The notes under the pieces were generated by a model that saw only the letters and a list, made by a program, of their open reading frames with translations, ran no database searches and had not been told where the DNA came from. Below are positions 5,420 to 6,981 of a stretch of DNA of 6,981 nucleotides, piece after piece. This DNA comes from Carnobacterium_B sp040274945 (GTDB lineage: Bacteria; Bacillota; Bacilli; Lactobacillales; Carnobacteriaceae). The position numbers were made by a program, and so were the translations under genes. Position 1 is the first letter of the stretch. Each line of letters starts with the position of its first letter. The stretch is taken from NCBI RefSeq assembly GCF_040274945.1, contig NZ_JBEMAR010000018.1:1-6981 (forward strand). The letters run 5' to 3'.

Positions 5420-6607
5420 ATGAAGCTTACAAAAAGGCAGAACGCTTTACAAATCAAACTATTGGATACACTTTATACAAAAGGACCTATCTCAAGAATT
5501 GATATTGCTAAAGAAACAGGAATCACACCCGCAACCGTTAGTGAGATTTCTGGAAATTTAATCAAAGAGCAACTAATTCACGAAACAGGTGAAGTAAGTT
5601 CTCCATTAAATAAATCAGGCAGAAAGAAAATATTATTGGACATTTCTCCTAATCATAGTTTTTATATTGGAGTTGAACTATCTGAAAAATTCTTTTCCTA
5701 TTGCCTGATTGATAACAAAGGTAGTTTGCTTGAACAAAAAGTCATTCCATATAACCAACTAGTGTCAGATACTAATCTTACAGAAACCCTTTTTATTGAG
5801 GAACTACTCTTGTTCATCAAACAGTGTTCTGCATACCAACCAAAAGGCATTGGTATTGCTCTACCTGGACATTTTGATGAAAGAACTCAGATGATCCTAA
5901 CAAATAATTTATTTTGGAAAAATTTTAATCTAGACCAGATTTTATCTGATATTGATTTACCGATTTACTTTAAGAATAATGTGCAATGTATGGCTTTATC
6001 TGAGAGATTGTTTAGCATTGATAAGAACATGAGTAATTTTACATTTTTACATGTAGGACGTGGTATGTTCTGCTCATCTATCTATCAAAATAGCCTTTAT
6101 GGAGACAATGCTATTTTAGTTGGAGAAGTTGGACATATTGTTGTTCATCCTGATGGTGAGCTCTGCGAATGTGGAAAAAGAGGTTGCTTACAAACGTATA
6201 CAAGTGAATCATGGATCATAAAAAAATCTCAAATTCTTTTTGATAACTCTGACAGTACCTACTTAAGACAATTAGCAACCAATCGATCTCATCTAACAAT
6301 TGAAACAATCTTACACGCTTATAAATTGGGAGACGAAGGTGTTATAAATATACTGCATAATGCGATTAAGTATCTTTCAATTACCCTAAATAATTTATCT
6401 ATGATGATTGACATGGATAAAATGGTTATTCATGGGGAATTATTTACGGAAACTCAACTTGCAGATTTAATAAACGACTATTTAGAAAACAATAGTACTT
6501 TGTTAGCAACTGAGAAAAAAATACACATTGAATTTAAACCTTATTTATCTATCAATGGTGCTATATCAGCAGCTGGTTTGTGTGTAATAAAACAACTGCT
6601 GAGTTAG
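5420..6607 (+). CDS. ROK-family transcriptional regulator (XylR/NagC type)
   Basis: This 395-residue regulator has an N-terminal winged helix (about 1-70; recognition helix near GITPATVSEISGNLIKE, 34-50) joined to a ROK sugar-kinase-like domain. The ROK zinc motif is intact: GEVGHIVVHPDG (225-236) gives His229, and CECGKRGC gives Cys239, Cys241 and Cys246. The kinase parts are lost: the first phosphate loop reads IGVELSEK (73-80) instead of DxGGTK, and the usual catalytic ND is NN (176-177), so it should bind sugar without phosphorylating it. Residue 248 is Gln where sugar kinases usually have Glu. An in-frame TTG at 5396 would place the Shine-Dalgarno inside the protein, so ATG at 5420 behind GGAGG is chosen. 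It is divergent from the TIM-barrel/EIIC operon, its likely target. No clear terminator follows. Confidence 0.91.
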   Translation: MKLTKRQNALQIKLLDTLYTKGPISRIDIAKETGITPATVSEISGNLIKEQLIHETGEVSSPLNKSGRKKILLDISPNHSFYIGVELSEKFFSYCLIDNKGSLLEQKVIPYNQLVSDTNLTETLFIEELLLFIKQCSAYQPKGIGIALPGHFDERTQMILTNNLFWKNFNLDQILSDIDLPIYFKNNVQCMALSERLFSIDKNMSNFTFLHVGRGMFCSSIYQNSLYGDNAILVGEVGHIVVHPDGELCECGKRGCLQTYTSESWIIKKSQILFDNSDSTYLRQLATNRSHLTIETILHAYKLGDEGVINILHNAIKYLSITLNNLSMMIDMDKMVIHGELFTETQLADLINDYLENNSTLLATEKKIHIEFKPYLSINGAISAAGLCVIKQLLS

Positions 6608-6659
6608 GTTATTTTATTATAATTTCACTTAAATTTTTTAGGGTCTATAATTTTTAGTG

Positions 6660-6687
6660 TTGATAGATTTCTAAAATCGATTATACA
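6660..6687 (+). promoter_or_regulatory. Promoter in front of the structured RNA candidate
   Basis: TTGATA (6660-6665) and TATACA (6682-6687) are separated by 16 bases. The expected start point, about 6693-6696, falls immediately before the 5' arm of the long stem beginning at 6699. There is no open reading frame behind it. Confidence 0.6.
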
Positions 6688-6693
6688 AAATTT

Positions 6694-6851
6694 TTGGAGG
6701 AATAGGGTTGCTTGTAGCCATCTAAAGGATTCAATGCGAATTACAGAGCGTTGACGCTTCAGCGATTACGCTTTGTTTGAGGCTTGAAAGACTGAAGATT
6801 ATAAGCTTCAGTCGGTCTCATGGCTCTATACAAGCAAACCCGTTCATTCCA
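6694..6851 (+). ncRNA. Structured non-coding RNA candidate (possibly raiA-motif-like, unverified)
   Basis: A 21-bp closing stem joins the two ends in four blocks: 6699-6703 with 6846-6850, 6705-6709 with 6837-6841, 6710-6716 with 6829-6835, and 6717-6720 with 6821-6824. Inside lie further hairpins: 6728-6732/6738-6742, 6746-6750/6755-6759 (loop TTGA), 6761-6764/6769-6772, and an 8-bp stem 6790-6797/6806-6813, itself closed by 6778-6781/6817-6820. This multibranched fold directly follows a promoter, and local GC is higher than in the flanks. No intrinsic terminator follows at once; the transcript might run to 6970, about 275 nt. Size and shape recall the raiA motif of Firmicutes, but I cannot confirm the family. 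A MITE-like inverted-repeat element is the main alternative. Confidence 0.6.
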
Positions 6852-6928
6852 GAAGAAATTTTAGTTTGATGCACCAACACTATTTGTCATACAACCATTT
6901 TTTATATCACCTACATCTTTTTTTAAAC

Positions 6929-6970
6929 AAAAAAAGAGCCCCAAGAACGAATTCGTTCTTGGGGCTCTTT
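6929..6970 (-). terminator. Palindromic intrinsic terminator at the right edge
   Basis: AAAGAGCCCCAAGAACG (6933-6949) and its exact complement (6954-6970) form a perfect 17-bp GC-containing stem around AATT. On the minus strand the stem runs into seven Ts, so it probably ends a leftward gene lying beyond the right edge. On the plus strand only three Ts, all in the stem, are followed by AGTATA, so it may also stop the RNA or the ROK transcript, less efficiently. Confidence 0.9.
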
Positions 6971-6981
6971 AGTATACCGGC

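Noticed and set aside
6608..6660. Terminator for the ROK gene directly after its stop
   Set aside because: The stretch has T runs but no convincing hairpin in front of them; the similar ATTTTT blocks are direct, not inverted, repeats.
6690..6860. Minus-strand reading of the structured element as the transcribed RNA
   Set aside because: The region to its right holds no good minus-strand promoter before the terminator at 6929-6970, while the plus strand has one ending exactly at the stem.
1..6981. CRISPR array, tRNA gene, insertion sequence or phage attachment site
   Set aside because: I saw no regularly spaced repeats, no tRNA cloverleaf with a T-loop motif, no transposase or integrase, and no convincing att duplication. 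The genes look like ordinary chromosomal sugar-uptake genes.

Overview
The window is AT-rich and reads as a low-GC Gram-positive chromosome, most likely a Lactobacillales member of the Enterococcus/Vagococcus/Carnobacterium kind. The evidence is strong purine-rich Shine-Dalgarno sites, TTG used as a start codon, consensus SigA promoters, cre-type CcpA sites, Lac-family PTS permeases, and an rRNA-operon leader of the Lactobacillales type at the left edge. The species cannot be named from this sequence.

Layout from left to right. (1) Bases 1-212 look like the start of an rRNA operon running leftwards out of the window: two tandem SigA promoters, both with TTGACA, then a leader with the familiar TTTGAAAACT-type sequence. 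(2) 365-1084, minus strand: a GntR/HutC-type regulator with its own extended -10 promoter. (3) 1285-2634, minus strand: a Lac-family PTS EIIC permease on its own promoter, with operator-like inverted repeats and a cre-like site over the -10, closed by a terminator. (4) 2795-5099, minus strand: a two-gene operon of a TIM-barrel-like protein of unknown function followed by a second Lac-family EIIC, ended by a strong terminator. (5) 5100-5419: a divergent control region. It holds a strong minus-strand promoter covered by a 9-bp-arm inverted repeat, an AT-rich inverted repeat near the start point, a cre site in a leader of about 209 nt, and the plus-strand promoter of the next gene. (6) 5420-6607, plus strand: a ROK-family transcription factor with an N-terminal winged helix and a degenerate kinase domain. 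(7) 6608-6981: no protein gene, but a good promoter directly followed by a strongly structured element of about 155 nt that is probably a non-coding RNA, then a palindromic terminator at the right edge.

The likely working model is inference: the ROK protein senses a sugar or sugar phosphate and controls the divergent TIM-barrel/EIIC operon, while CcpA represses it when preferred sugars are present. The GntR protein probably controls the nearby single EIIC. Neither permease has EIIA, EIIB or a glycosidase beside it here, so both must borrow EIIA/EIIB from elsewhere or have partners outside the window. The least explained parts are the structured RNA candidate and the TIM-barrel protein.
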